In this document: piece after piece, positions 63,895-64,000 of the stretch | Position numbering within the stretch: position 1 is the first letter of the stretch | Layout of the letters: each line of letters begins with the position of its first letter | DNA from: Mesostigma viride | Lineage: Eukaryota; Streptophyta; Mesostigmatophyceae; Mesostigmatales; Mesostigmataceae | Assembly (NCBI GenBank): GCA_009746045.1 | Contig: RPFO01000027.1 | Span: 6,204,044 to 6,268,043, forward strand | DNA: 64,000 nucleotides | Direction of reading: 5' to 3' | Program-made: the position numbers and the translations under genes | Notes under the pieces: generated by a model | The model's database searches: none | What the model was told of the DNA's origin: nothing | Seen by the model: the letters and a program-made list of their open reading frames with translations, nothing else

Positions 63895-64000
63895 CATGCC
63901 TCGCGCATGATGCCTGCGACATGGTCGTAGCATGCAAACAATGACGAATGAATGGTGTATGCTTAGCAATGTGGGCGCCGGGGTGGCTCCAAAGCGCCTC
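63895..64000 (-). repeat. Copies of the acceptor side of the first visible PP5 exon
   Basis: Upstream of the exon start (GCAG|GCATCATGTGCGAAGC) are GTCGCAGGCATCATGCGCGA, then GGCATGG (about 63900-63925), and at the edge GAGGCGCTTTGGAGCCACCC, then CGGCGCC, which mirrors GAAGCACTGTGGAGTGACCC. Neither keeps the full exon. Confidence 0.75.

Noticed and set aside
63895-64000. Extra PP5 exons upstream of 63824
   Set aside because: They resemble the start of the same exon (REAWCS and EALWSHPGA versus CEALWSDPA), are out of frame or incomplete, and are better read as boundary copies.

Overview
The window is nuclear DNA of a photosynthetic eukaryote, most probably a green alga. Four things point there: GT/AG introns between GC-rich exons, a plastid FAD4-type lipid desaturase, a long organelle-type PPR protein, and TGTAA motifs (the usual green-algal poly(A) signal) after some genes. 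The species cannot be named from sequence alone. Gene density is low: five genes can be modelled with confidence, plus one doubtful reading frame. Most of the rest is retrotransposon, DNA transposon and minisatellite sequence.

Genes, left to right. The 3' part of a cyclic-nucleotide-binding-domain gene (+) lies at 731-3886. A doubtful minus-strand frame broken by one TGA is at 15309-16367. A four-exon gene for a type I membrane protein (+) is at 17520-20823. An intronless 1715-residue PPR protein (-) is at 42698-47845. The FAD4-like desaturase (+, two exons) is at 49016-51455 and is divergently arranged with the PPR gene across about 1.2 kb. The 3' part of a PP5-type Ser/Thr phosphatase gene (-, four exons seen) is at 60310-63824 and runs off the right edge.

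Mobile elements fill 4.2-11.2, 11.5-14.7, 21.3-41.0 and 53.3-59.5 kb. Family A is an APE-type LINE; its longest copy (35.7-40.5 kb, minus) has an intact ORF1 but an ORF2 broken by frameshifts and an in-frame deletion of the catalytic YADD region. Family B is a related LINE seen only as fragments. Family R is a YLDD reverse transcriptase with a C-terminal CCHC motif and a probable restriction-like endonuclease; it has several almost identical copies in TA-rich targets. Family H is an ORF1-only 'half-LINE'. Family C is a short SINE-like repeat. Families A, B, C and H end in a small stem-loop followed by TTTAA or TTAA repeats, and A and C share the same tail. Two elements have perfect 8-bp target duplications and CAG-starting terminal inverted repeats, as expected of hAT transposons; one still encodes a BED zinc finger. 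A 792-bp inverted-repeat element interrupts one half-LINE.

The most unusual pattern is in the host genes. In three of them, introns or 3' flanks carry several decayed copies of the adjacent exon boundary: a splice donor, a splice acceptor, or the stop-codon region. I call these boundary echoes. They are seen in every intron examined of the phosphatase gene, near the FAD4 acceptor and stop, and at the donor of the cyclic-nucleotide-binding gene.
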